Program-made: the position numbers and the translations under genes
In this document: one piece after another, positions 24,372 to 32,726 of the stretch
Position numbering within the stretch: position 1 is the stretch's first letter
How the letters are laid out: each line of letters opens with the position of its first letter
Notes under the pieces: model-generated
What the model saw: the letters and a program-made list of their open reading frames with translations, nothing else
The model's database searches: none
What the model was told of the DNA's origin: nothing
NCBI RefSeq assembly: GCF_017948245.1
Contig: NZ_CP072870.1
Span: forward strand, 1-64,000
Direction: 5' to 3'
Origin: Rhizobium sp. NLR16a
GTDB lineage: Bacteria > Pseudomonadota > Alphaproteobacteria > Rhizobiales > Rhizobiaceae
Length of the DNA stretch: 64,000 nucleotides

Positions 24372-26375
24372 ATGGCCTCGCGCGGCTTCACCACCATCGA
24401 GAATGAGTGGATTGCCCTCAAGGATGGAACGCGGCTCGCCGCGCGCATCTGGATGCCAGACGGCGCGGCAGACGATCCCGTTCCCGCCGTCTTCGAATTC
24501 CTGCCCTATCGCAAGCGGGACGGAACCAGCCCCCGCGACGAGTCGACCTATCCGGTCTTCGCAGCCGCAGGCATTGCCGGCGTACGCGTCGACATCCGCG
24601 GATCGGGGGAATCGGATGGTGTCATCGATGGCGAATATACCGAGCGCGAGCTTGCCGATGCCTGCGAGCTGATCGCCTGGATTGCCGGGCAGCCTTGGTC
24701 GAACGGCGCGGTCGGGATGATGGGTATTTCATGGGGCGGCTTCAACAGCCTGCAGGTCGCGGCACTGCGTCCGCCGGCGCTCAAAGCCGTCATCTCGATC
24801 GCCTCGACCGTCGACCGCTACAATGACGACATTCACTACAAGAACGGTTGCCATCTCTCCGCCCAGCTTTCCTGGGCGGCGACCATGCTCGGCTATCAGT
24901 CGCGCCCGCCGGATCCTGCCCTTGTCGGCGAGCGGTGGAAGGAGATGTGGCTGGAACGCCTGGCCGGCGAGCCCTTCTTCATGGAGGAATGGCTGAGCCA
25001 TCAACGGCGCGACGGTTTCTGGCGTCACGGCTCGATCTCGGAGGATTTTTCGAAGGTGGAGGTCCCTGCGCTGGTGATTGCCGGCTGGGCGGACGGTTAC
25101 CGCAATACGCCTCTGATGGCGGTCGAAGGCCTCGGTGAAAAAGCAAAGGCACTGATCGGTCCCTGGGTCCACAAATATCCGCATTTCGCCTGGCCGAAGC
25201 CGCGCGTCGATTTTCATGGCGAAGCGATCGCCTGGTGGAACAAATGGTTGCGCGGCGAGGACAATGGCATCGACGGGCTGGCGCAGACCCGCGCCTATAT
25301 TCTCGATGCGATCCGTCCTGCCGCACGCCGCGACAGCGATCCCGGCTTCTGGATCGCAAGGGATGTCTGGTCGCCACCGCACATGCAGTGTTTCTATGTC
25401 GAGCAATTCGGCCGGCTGACGGAGGGCATGCCGATCCCGCATGCGCCCGCGCATCCCGTCCATCTCCATTCTCCGCTCGACACCGGCACGGCATCAGGGG
25501 AATATTTCACGCTGAAGCCAGACGCCGAACTGGCGATCGATCAGCGCTCGGACGATGCCGGTTCGCTGGTCTTCGATACGATGCCGCTTGCCAACGATTG
25601 CGACTATCTCGGCCGGCCCGTGCTGACGCTTGCGCTGCGCGCTCATGCAACGGGCGGCAATCTCTGCGCCCGCCTGATCGACGTCCATCCCGACGGCACG
25701 GCGACGCGTGTCGCCTTCGGCGTTCTCAATCTCACCCATCGCGACGGCAATGCGGATCCGAAACCGCTGGTGCCGGGCGAGACGGCGTCGATCCGGCTGG
25801 TGCTCGATGCCTGCGGTTACCGCTTCCGCAAGGGCCATCGCATCCGCCTTTCACTCTCCACCGCTTATTGGCCGATGATCCTGCCGCCGCCTGAAGACGA
25901 AGGGGTCGAGATCGATATCGCCTCGCTCGGCCTGGGTTTGCCGGTGATCGGCGACCATCGCCGGATCGACATCGAGGAACCGGCCAATCCCGATCCCTTG
26001 CCGAAATATATCGAGCACGCGGCCGCGGCGACGAAGCGGCAGGTCGTTCGCGACCTCTCGGCCAACCGGACGCGGTATCATATCCACGAGGATACCGGGC
26101 TCACCGAACATCCTGAGACCGGCCTGTCGACCCGGCAATTGCGGGAGGAGGTCTGGTCGATTGCACCGGATGATCCGCTGTCGATGACCGGCATGTCCAC
26201 CTGGACCTGCGACATGCGCCGGCCTGGCTGGTTTGCCCGCACGGTCGCGACGGCGCGAATTGCCTGCACCGGGACCGAGTGGATCATCAGCGCCGTCGTC
26301 ACGGCTTTTGAAGATGACGTGCAGATCTTCGAGAAGGTCTTTGCGGAGAAGCGGATCGCGCGCGACCTGATGTGA
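24372..26375 (+). CDS. CocE/NonD-type serine hydrolase (X-Pro dipeptidyl-peptidase S15 family)
   Basis: 667 residues without signal peptide, thus cytosolic. The alpha/beta-hydrolase core shows FLPYRKRDG, VRVDIRGSGESDG, the nucleophile elbow GISWGG near residue 119, the acid in AGWADGYRNT near 241, and a His in WVHKYPHF near 266. The C-terminal half is the jelly-roll PepX_C domain. Relatives hydrolyse esters (cocaine esterase), acylated antibiotics or proline peptides. It starts 20 bp after the ATPase gene behind AAGGAG, so it is co-expressed with the importer. Release of the acyl group from an imported acylcarnitine-like ester is my inference. Its stop is followed within 4 bp by the inverted-repeat element. 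Confidence 0.83.
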   Translation: MASRGFTTIENEWIALKDGTRLAARIWMPDGAADDPVPAVFEFLPYRKRDGTSPRDESTYPVFAAAGIAGVRVDIRGSGESDGVIDGEYTERELADACELIAWIAGQPWSNGAVGMMGISWGGFNSLQVAALRPPALKAVISIASTVDRYNDDIHYKNGCHLSAQLSWAATMLGYQSRPPDPALVGERWKEMWLERLAGEPFFMEEWLSHQRRDGFWRHGSISEDFSKVEVPALVIAGWADGYRNTPLMAVEGLGEKAKALIGPWVHKYPHFAWPKPRVDFHGEAIAWWNKWLRGEDNGIDGLAQTRAYILDAIRPAARRDSDPGFWIARDVWSPPHMQCFYVEQFGRLTEGMPIPHAPAHPVHLHSPLDTGTASGEYFTLKPDAELAIDQRSDDAGSLVFDTMPLANDCDYLGRPVLTLALRAHATGGNLCARLIDVHPDGTATRVAFGVLNLTHRDGNADPKPLVPGETASIRLVLDACGYRFRKGHRIRLSLSTAYWPMILPPPEDEGVEIDIASLGLGLPVIGDHRRIDIEEPANPDPLPKYIEHAAAATKRQVVRDLSANRTRYHIHEDTGLTEHPETGLSTRQLREEVWSIAPDDPLSMTGMSTWTCDMRRPGWFARTVATARIACTGTEWIISAVVTAFEDDVQIFEKVFAEKRIARDLM

Positions 26376-26378
26376 TCG

Positions 26379-26653
26379 TTAGAGGCTTTCCGGGTTAGAT
26401 TGCAGCATTCTGTTGGCTCAAACGGAGTCGGATGGTCGACCGGCCGGCGCGTGTCGTAGCCCGGCTCTACGGCCAAGCCGGCCGGTCGATCAGCCGGCCC
26501 GTTTCAGCCAACCCGAAGGGCCGGGCATCTTTCCGCCAGGATCAAAGGCGATCGGCTCGGACGTACCAAGGGGTATGCCCGTCGCCAATCGCCTTTGCCC
26601 TGACGAAAACCTGCTCCGGCAGAATGCTGCAATCTAACCCGGAAAGGCTCTAA
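26379..26653. repeat. 275-bp inverted-repeat intergenic element (RIME/MITE-like)
   Basis: The ends 26379-26412 and 26620-26653 are inverted copies, 33 of 34 bases matching. Inside are further dyads: CCGGCCGG-rich arms around 26444-26502 and a stem bounded by AAAGGCGAT/ATCGCCTTT around 26544-26597. The element fills the whole gap between two convergent genes; its right arm covers the stop codon of the alpha/beta hydrolase. No open frame with a ribosome-binding site is inside. It resembles the palindromic mosaic elements known between rhizobial genes and could act as a two-way terminator. Confidence 0.7.
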
Positions 26654-27561
26654 GCCGTTGCAAAATGTCTGACGGCCTCGCAAACGGCGCGGAAGCCTTC
26701 TTGCGCACCATCGCTGATGTGGCGGGCGCGCAGCCATGCATGCACCATCTGCGGCTCCTCCCGGAACCAGACTTCGACGCCTTCGGCGGTGAGCCGGGCG
26801 GCATATTGCCGTCCGTCGTCCCGCAGCGGATCGAAATGGGCGACCGTGATGAAGGCTGGCGGCAGTCCGGCAACCGAGGATGCCTTTAACGGCTCGGCGA
26901 TCTCGTTTCCATCAGGCGCCTGCAGGATATCGCGGTAATAGGCGACATCGGCCGTCGTCAGGCCGGGCGCCGCAGCCATTTCAACATAGGAACCGGCATC
27001 GAGGTCGCCGCCGAGCGCGGGGTAGATGAGGACTTGGCCGACAATTCCGGTTAGTTCTTCATCGCGCGCCCGCAAGGCAAGGCCGGCTGCAAGGTTGCCG
27101 CCGGCGCTGTCGCCGATCAGCACGACCTTGTTGCTGGCGGCAAGCAGATGTTTGAGCACCGCGAAACCGTCATCCGTCTGTGCCGGCCAGCGATATTCTG
27201 GGGCCAGCCGGTAATCGACGGAAACCAGTTCCGCGCCGGCAAAATCGGCGATCTCGGCGCAGATGGCGTGATGGCTTTCCAGCGAACCGACGACGAAGCC
27301 GCCGCCGTGAAGATAGAGCAGGATGGTGCGCGTGCTGATTTTCCGTGGCCGATAACGCCGGATCGGGATACGCTGGAGCATGCCGTCCGCAAAGATCATA
27401 TCCGGGGGAGCCGAGCGGTCGAAGCGGGCGCAAAGAGCGTCGTACCAATGCCGCTGCTGCTCGACCGATGCCTGGACGGCATCCGGCGGATAGAAACTAT
27501 CGCAAATCTCGAGAAACTGCAGAATGCCCTTTTCTGTGGGGGCAGGCGATGGAGCGGACAT
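26650..27561 (-). CDS. Alpha/beta hydrolase of the hormone-sensitive-lipase family
   Basis: 303 residues with the hallmarks of HSL-type esterases: oxyanion motif LYLHGGGFVVGS, nucleophile elbow GDSAGGN, an Asp in the FDPLRDDG region and a His in MVHAWL near the C-terminus. It is soluble, without signal. Such enzymes cleave short-chain esters; the natural substrate is not evident. The ATG at 27561 has AAAGGA upstream. It faces the CocE-type hydrolase across the inverted-repeat element and is divergent from the ECF sigma gene. Confidence 0.87.
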   Translation of the reverse strand: MSAPSPAPTEKGILQFLEICDSFYPPDAVQASVEQQRHWYDALCARFDRSAPPDMIFADGMLQRIPIRRYRPRKISTRTILLYLHGGGFVVGSLESHHAICAEIADFAGAELVSVDYRLAPEYRWPAQTDDGFAVLKHLLAASNKVVLIGDSAGGNLAAGLALRARDEELTGIVGQVLIYPALGGDLDAGSYVEMAAAPGLTTADVAYYRDILQAPDGNEIAEPLKASSVAGLPPAFITVAHFDPLRDDGRQYAARLTAEGVEVWFREEPQMVHAWLRARHISDGAQEGFRAVCEAVRHFATA

Positions 27562-27823
27562 GCAGGGTCCTTTCGATTTGGGACATACAGATCATGTCCC
27601 TGGCCGACTCTGACCCCATCATGCGCCTTTGCCTCGAGGGTAATCTGTCTGACCGCGACCCAAGGATGTCGCGATGCTTGCTTATTTCGCCTTGAGTTTC
27701 CAGGCTTTGCCGCTTTTCCTAAAAATCCGATAATTTTTTTATGGTCCACCCAAGGAAAGCCATTGGAGAAACGTCTCAATCCCGAAATAGCATCTTGGCT
27801 GATATCTTGGGGGTAGGTGCGCA

Positions 27824-28348
27824 TTGGATGCGGAGCTCATAGAACGAGCGCAGGCGGGCGACCGGGAGGCCTTCGGGCAACTGGTCTCGCGCCATTATGA
27901 TTTCGTCCACGCGACGGCGTGGCGATGGTCGGGCAGTGCCACCGACGCCGACGATATTGCACAGGAGGTCTGCGTCAAGCTCGGTGCGGCCATCCGCGGC
28001 TTTCGCGGCGCCAGCCGCTTCAGGACATGGCTCTATACGCTGACGCTCAATGCCGCCCGCGACCATAGGCGAAAGCTTGCGCGAGAAGAGTTGACATTCC
28101 GCGCTTATGCCGCCGAACCGCAACCGGCCGCGCCGGGCAGACATGATGACGAGCTGTCGAGCGAATTATGGACGGCCGTGCGTGCTTTGCCGGAACGGCA
28201 ATGCGACGCCGTGCTGCTCGTCTATGGCGAAGGCCTCAGCCATTCGGCTGCCGCCGATGTTATGGGCTGCTCGGAGGCGACCGTGTCCTGGCAGGTGCAC
28301 GAGGCGCGCAAGAGACTGAAGGCCATGCTCGGCAAGGAAGAGGTATGA
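27824..28348 (+). CDS. ECF-type RNA polymerase sigma factor
   Basis: 174 residues with sigma region 2 (LVSRHYDFVHATAWRWSG, DADDIAQEVCVKL, FRTWLYTLTLNAARDHRRKL) and region 4 (LPERQCDAVLLVYGEGLSHS, SEATVSWQVHEARKRLKAML). There is no N-terminal region 1 and no long C-terminal extension. Start is TTG 27824 after a G-rich stretch; no in-frame ATG exists nearby. Its last codons overlap the start of the von Willebrand A gene, a layout typical for a sigma factor and its controller. Targets are unknown. A GAGA-AAC-GTCTC dyad lies about 50 bp upstream and might be part of its own promoter. Confidence 0.87.
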   Translation: MDAELIERAQAGDREAFGQLVSRHYDFVHATAWRWSGSATDADDIAQEVCVKLGAAIRGFRGASRFRTWLYTLTLNAARDHRRKLAREELTFRAYAAEPQPAAPGRHDDELSSELWTAVRALPERQCDAVLLVYGEGLSHSAAADVMGCSEATVSWQVHEARKRLKAMLGKEEV

Positions 28349-30480
28349 TGGACAAGGAACTCGAAAAGCTCTCCCGTCTCACAGCCCCGGCAGCCGATGC
28401 GGAAGCGCGCGCGCGCGCGCTTGCCGCGGCAATGCAGGCCTTCGACAGCGCGGAAAATAATGCGGCGGCAGCCCAAGGAAATGCGAAAGGCTGGCGTCCA
28501 AGCTCCATCATCAACTGGATATGGAGCCCTGCCATGAACAAGAAATTCCTCGCCGGTTCAGCTCTCGCGACGCTGCTCGTCATTCCCGCTGCCGGTTACC
28601 TCACGATCGAGCTGACCCGCAACGGATCGCCGATCGTCGACCAGACCGAGATCGCCAGCCACCTCGTGCAACACAACATGCCGAAACCGGCCGAACCCGT
28701 CACGGCCGCGCCTCAGCTTTCCGAAGCCCCGACCGAAGAAAGCCGGCCGGCTCAACCGTCTGCCGTCAGCGGCGCCCAAGCCTTGCAGGACAAGGAGCTA
28801 CAGACTGCAAAACCCGCGGCGGAGCGGCCCTCTGAATTCGATGCCGGCGAAATTGTGGCTCTCAAGAACAAGTCGGAGGATTCCGCCGCGGCACTCGAGA
28901 TGGCCAAACGTGTTGCACCGGCCGCTCCTGGCATGGCCGCTCAGGGACAGTTGTTGGTCGAGCCGATGGGCGCCGTTGCCCCCTCGCCTGTTCCGCCAGC
29001 AGATGGGCGTGTGCAGATCCAGCTCGACCCCAGCCGCGAACGGTTTGCCAATGCCGCGGCAAATCCGATTAAGAGCGTGGCGACCGATCCGGTCTCGACC
29101 TTCTCCGCCGATGTCGACAGCGCCTCTTATTCCTTCGTCCGCCGGTCGTTGACGGGCGGGGCGATGCCCGATCCGCAATCGGTTCGCGTCGAGGAAATGA
29201 TCAATTATTTCCCCTATGACTGGCCGCTTCCCAACAATGCCGATCAGCCTTTCAAGGCGACCGTGACGGTGATGCCGACGCCGTGGAATCACGACACGCA
29301 ACTGATGCATGTGGCGATCAAGGGGTATGACATCGCGCCGGCGACCGCGCCGCATGCCAATCTGGTTTTCCTGATCGATGTCTCAGGCTCGATGGATGAA
29401 CCGGACAAGCTGCCGCTCCTCAAGAGCGCTTTCCGGCTGCTGGTCAACAGGCTGAAGGCCGACGACACCGTCTCGATCGTCACCTATGCCGGCAATGCCG
29501 GGACGGTGCTGGAACCGACGCGGGTGGCGGAGAAATCGAAGATCCTCTCGGCGATCGACAGGCTGGAGGCTGGAGGCTCGACCGGCGGCGCCGAAGGCAT
29601 TGAGGCGGCCTACGATCTCGCCAAACAGGCTTTCGTCAAGGACGGCGTCAATCGGGTGATGCTGGCGACGGACGGTGATTTCAATGTCGGCCCGTCGAGC
29701 GACGAGGATCTGAAGCGCATCATCGAAGAAAAGCGCAAAGACGGCATCTTCCTCACCGTTCTCGGCTTCGGACGCGGTAATCTCAATGATTCCCTGATGC
29801 AGACGCTGGCGCAGAACGGCAATGGCAGCGCCGCCTATATCGACACCTTGGCGGAGGCGCAGAAGACGCTGGTCGAGGAAGCCAGGTCGACGCTGTTTCC
29901 GATCGCCAAGGACGTCAAGTTCCAGGTGGAGTTCAACCCGGAACGGATCGCCGAATACCGGCTGATCGGCTACGAGACCCGCGCCCTCAACCGCGAGGAT
30001 TTCAACAATGACCGTGTCGATGCCGGCGATATCGGCTCCGGCCACAGCGTCACGGCGATCTACGAGATTACGCCCAAGGGAAGCCCTGCGGTCATGAATG
30101 ACGACCTGCGGTATGGCGCAGCCGGTAAGGTGCCGGCCGACAAGGCGCCGGCCGAGGCATCGGGCAGCGGGCATCAGGGCGAGCTTGCCTTCGTCAAGAT
30201 GCGCTTCAAGCGGCCCGGCGAGGACAAGAGCGCGCTGATCACCACACCTGTCGGCGCCGGCAACGCGGTCGCCACCATCGACGCCGCGCCGCAGGATGTC
30301 CGTTTCTCGGTAGCCGTCGCCGCCTTCGGCCAAAAGCTGAGCCGCATCGCCGCCGTCGATGCCTATTCCTATCAGGCGATTGCCGACCTCGCTGTGGCAT
30401 CGCGGGGGACGGATCCCTTCGGCTACAGATCGGATTTCCTCGGCCTCGTCAGGCTGGCTGACAGCCTCAGCCAACGATGA
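28345..30480 (+). CDS. Membrane-anchored von Willebrand factor A protein, probable sigma regulator
   Basis: 711 residues. A short N-terminal part (residues 1-67, no Cys or His, so no zinc anti-sigma motif) precedes one membrane helix at about 68-90 (FLAGSALATLLVIPAAGYLT). After a Pro/Ala-rich linker come a VWA N-terminal domain, a VWA domain with complete MIDAS (DVSGSMD near 343, a Thr in STGG, TDGDFN near 442) and a C-terminal DUF3520-type region. The large part should be periplasmic. The start overlaps the sigma gene (ATGATG within GTATGATGG), suggesting the N-terminus may hold the sigma factor; this is inference. A (GC)8 run lies at 28405-28420. Confidence 0.85.
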   Translation: MMDKELEKLSRLTAPAADAEARARALAAAMQAFDSAENNAAAAQGNAKGWRPSSIINWIWSPAMNKKFLAGSALATLLVIPAAGYLTIELTRNGSPIVDQTEIASHLVQHNMPKPAEPVTAAPQLSEAPTEESRPAQPSAVSGAQALQDKELQTAKPAAERPSEFDAGEIVALKNKSEDSAAALEMAKRVAPAAPGMAAQGQLLVEPMGAVAPSPVPPADGRVQIQLDPSRERFANAAANPIKSVATDPVSTFSADVDSASYSFVRRSLTGGAMPDPQSVRVEEMINYFPYDWPLPNNADQPFKATVTVMPTPWNHDTQLMHVAIKGYDIAPATAPHANLVFLIDVSGSMDEPDKLPLLKSAFRLLVNRLKADDTVSIVTYAGNAGTVLEPTRVAEKSKILSAIDRLEAGGSTGGAEGIEAAYDLAKQAFVKDGVNRVMLATDGDFNVGPSSDEDLKRIIEEKRKDGIFLTVLGFGRGNLNDSLMQTLAQNGNGSAAYIDTLAEAQKTLVEEARSTLFPIAKDVKFQVEFNPERIAEYRLIGYETRALNREDFNNDRVDAGDIGSGHSVTAIYEITPKGSPAVMNDDLRYGAAGKVPADKAPAEASGSGHQGELAFVKMRFKRPGEDKSALITTPVGAGNAVATIDAAPQDVRFSVAVAAFGQKLSRIAAVDAYSYQAIADLAVASRGTDPFGYRSDFLGLVRLADSLSQR
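28405..28420. repeat. (GC)8 dinucleotide run inside the VWA gene
   Basis: Sixteen bases of alternating G and C at codons 21-26 of the VWA gene, encoding the Ala-Arg repeat EARARALAA. A gain or loss of one unit would shift the frame before the membrane helix. Confidence 0.6.
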
Positions 30481-30500
30481 GAGAAAAGCACCGCAAAGTA

Positions 30501-30524
30501 GAGGCCGCCTTGAAGGGCGGCCTC
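30501..30524. terminator. Hairpin between convergent VWA and SMP-30 genes
   Basis: A perfect 9-bp stem GAGGCCGCC/GGCGGCCTC with a 6-base loop, 20 bp after the VWA stop and 13 bp before the SMP-30 stop. There is no long T run, so it may be only a partial terminator. Confidence 0.5.
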
Positions 30525-30537
30525 GCCTGTATGAGAG

Positions 30538-31464
30538 CTACCCGTGCCTCGACCCGTTGGCAGTGAGATAGACCGCGTAGAGAGAGGTTGTTGCGGTGAT
30601 GAAGAGGCGGTTCAGTTTCTCGCCGCCGAAGGCGACGTTTGAGACGATCTCGGGAATATGGATCTTGCCGAGCAGGGTGCCATCCGGATCGTAAGCGTGC
30701 ACGCCATCGGCGGCGCTCGTCCAGATCTTGCCCTTCCGGTCGACGCGAAAGCCGTCGAAAACGCCTGAAGTGCATTGGGCGAAAATGCCGAGATCGGTCA
30801 GCTTTCCATTCTCTGATACGGCGAGTTTTCGAATGTGACGCGGACCGCCCGCCAAGTGCGTTCCTCCGGTATCGGCGATGTAGAGCACTGTCTCATCCGG
30901 GGAGAAGGCCAGCCCGTTCGGCTTGACAAAATCGGACGCCACCCGCTCGGTCGCGCCTGTCGCCGGATCATGCCGGTAGACGTGGCATCCGCCGATTTCC
31001 TCTTCGCCGTAGTCACCCTCGTAATCGTGGAGGATGCCGTAGCTCGGGTCGGTGAACCAGACTGTGCCGTCGGATTTGACGGTGACGTCGTTGGGAGAAT
31101 TGAGCCGGTTGCCGGCAATGCGATCGGCCAGGATGGTAATCCCGCCGTCGAAATCCGTCCGCGTGACCCGGCGCGTCAGATGCTCGCAGGTAACGAGCCG
31201 TCCTTGATTGTCGACGGTGTTGCCATTCGAATTGTTGCTGGGCGAGCGGAATACCGAGGTCTGCCCGCTGGTATCGTCGTAGCGCATCATGCGGTTATTG
31301 GGGATATCCGAAAAAACCAGATAACGCCCGGCGGCGAACCAGGCCGGTCCCTCCAGCCAGCGGCCGCCCGTCCAAAGCCGCTCGACGCGGACATGGCCGA
31401 CGAAGCAGTTTTCAAAGCGCGGGTCGAGAACCTCAAAGCCCGTACCCTCGATTTCTCCGAACAT
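30538..31464 (-). CDS. SMP-30/gluconolactonase family lactonase
   Basis: 308 residues forming a six-bladed propeller. The metal ligands of the family are visible: Glu in WLEGPAWF, Asn in VKPNGLAFSPDE and Asp in FDGFRVDRKG. Other landmarks are NSPNDVTVKSDGTVWFTDP. It hydrolyses sugar lactones such as gluconolactone or gulonolactone. ATG 31464 is chosen because GGGAGG lies at the right distance; a TTG at 31479 is too close to it. A LacI-type operator (31481-31496) sits at its promoter, linking it to the idonate genes on the other side of the regulator. Confidence 0.87.
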   Translation of the reverse strand: MFGEIEGTGFEVLDPRFENCFVGHVRVERLWTGGRWLEGPAWFAAGRYLVFSDIPNNRMMRYDDTSGQTSVFRSPSNNSNGNTVDNQGRLVTCEHLTRRVTRTDFDGGITILADRIAGNRLNSPNDVTVKSDGTVWFTDPSYGILHDYEGDYGEEEIGGCHVYRHDPATGATERVASDFVKPNGLAFSPDETVLYIADTGGTHLAGGPRHIRKLAVSENGKLTDLGIFAQCTSGVFDGFRVDRKGKIWTSAADGVHAYDPDGTLLGKIHIPEIVSNVAFGGEKLNRLFITATTSLYAVYLTANGSRHG

Positions 31465-31480
31465 GACGCTCCCTCCCAAA

Positions 31481-31496
31481 TTGTTATCGATATCAT
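31481..31496. promoter_or_regulatory. LacI-type operator, variant of ATGTTATCGATAACAT
   Basis: TTGTTATCGATATCAT matches the two perfect sites at 34743 and 37114 in 14 of 16 bases, with the same TATCGATA core. It lies 17 bp upstream of the SMP-30 start, where it could block transcription. Confidence 0.6.
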
Positions 31497-31576
31497 CCTG
31501 CCTTGTTTTGCAGCCTTCGTATAGAGACCCGACGGACTGTGGAAGGACTCATTCCTGCAATAATATCGATTGTGCG

Positions 31577-31592
31577 ATGATAGCGATAACTT
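31577..31592. promoter_or_regulatory. Second, weaker LacI-type half-palindrome
   Basis: ATGATAGCGATAACTT matches the site consensus in 13 of 16 bases, 52 bp before the LacI-family start. It may allow autoregulation or looping with the site at 31481. Confidence 0.4.
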
Positions 31593-31643
31593 TATCGTGT
31601 CCCGAGTTGCCCAACTCGGAAGCTGTTGTGAAAGCGGGACCCA

Positions 31644-32714
31644 GTGAAAAACGAGGATGAGCCAAAAGACAAGCGTCTCAAAGGAGGAGACGCCCAGAAG
31701 CTGACGATGGCTGAGGTCGCCAAATATGTCGGCGTATCGGCCATGACCGTTTCGCGCGCCTTTCGGCAGGATGCGAGTGTTTCCGAAGAGACGCGCAAGC
31801 GCATCATGGAAGCCGTCGATGCGCTCGGCTATGTGCTCGACCTTTCGGCCGGCAGTCTTTCCTCGCGGCGCAGCGGCTTCATCGCGGCGCTGGTGCCCTC
31901 CATCAACAATTCGAATTTCTCCGACACCGCCCGCGGCATTACCGATGCGCTGGAGAATACCGGTCTTCAGCTTCTTCTCGGCTACACCGACTATTCCGCC
32001 GAGAAGGAAGAAAAGCTGATCGAGGCGATGCTGCGCCGGCGCCCCGAAGGCGTCATCCTGACAGGCGGTTCGCACACCGACCGCGCCCGACGCATGCTTG
32101 ATAAGGCCGGCATTCCGGTGGTGGAAACCTGGGAGCTTCCGGAGAAGCCGATCAACCATGTCGTCGGCTTTTCCAACAGCGAGGCGATGTCGCTGCTGGT
32201 GCGGACGCTGGCGAGCCAGGGCTATCGGAGGTTCGGCTATATCGGCGGAACGACGGCGCGCGATACGCGCGGCAGCCAGCGGCGAAGCGGTTTCCTGAAG
32301 ACCGTCGAAGAACTGGGCCTGGGACCGGGCCGGGCGATTTCCTTCGGCGTGCCGCCGATCACCATGGAACAGGGCGGCCAGGCGATCATGAGCCTGCTGG
32401 AGCGCTGGCCGGACACGGAAGTGGTTCTTTGCGTTTCCGACCTTTCGGCCTTCGGCGCGATCATGGAATGCAAGCGCAGGGGAATGAGCGTGCCGGGTGA
32501 TATCGCCATTGCCGGCTTCGGCGATTATGAGATCTCGTCGATCTGTCATCCCAGCATCACCACCATCAATGTCGACTGTTACGGCATCGGCCGTCAGGCC
32601 GCCGCCCGCCTGCTCGATGCCCTGCAGGGCATCGGCGAGGCGACCGGCGACGAGATTACATTGACGGGCTACAGGGTCGTTCTGCGCGAAAGCACTGATC
32701 GCAGCGCCTCATAG
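31644..32714 (+). CDS. LacI-family regulator, GntR/IdnR-like
   Basis: 356 residues. The N-terminal helix-turn-helix is LTMAEVAKYVGVSAMTVSRA, followed by the hinge RRSGFIAALVPSINNSNFSD and a periplasmic-binding-like effector domain with the usual IAIAGFGDYEISSICHPSIT. It closely fits gluconate/idonate regulators. GTG 31644 is used; no ATG fits and GCGGGA lies upstream. Palindromes containing TTATCGATAA at 31481, 34743 and 37114 agree with the known operator style of GntR-like LacI proteins, so it should repress the surrounding lactonase, dehydrogenase and transporter genes until an aldonate or keto-aldonate is present. Confidence 0.88.
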   Translation: MKNEDEPKDKRLKGGDAQKLTMAEVAKYVGVSAMTVSRAFRQDASVSEETRKRIMEAVDALGYVLDLSAGSLSSRRSGFIAALVPSINNSNFSDTARGITDALENTGLQLLLGYTDYSAEKEEKLIEAMLRRRPEGVILTGGSHTDRARRMLDKAGIPVVETWELPEKPINHVVGFSNSEAMSLLVRTLASQGYRRFGYIGGTTARDTRGSQRRSGFLKTVEELGLGPGRAISFGVPPITMEQGGQAIMSLLERWPDTEVVLCVSDLSAFGAIMECKRRGMSVPGDIAIAGFGDYEISSICHPSITTINVDCYGIGRQAAARLLDALQGIGEATGDEITLTGYRVVLRESTDRSAS

Positions 32715-32726
32715 CTGGCGACAATA

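Noticed and set aside
24140..24448. Possible frameshift between the dual ATPase and CocE hydrolase
   Set aside because: Both genes have complete domains, normal lengths and their own start and stop, so no frameshift is needed.
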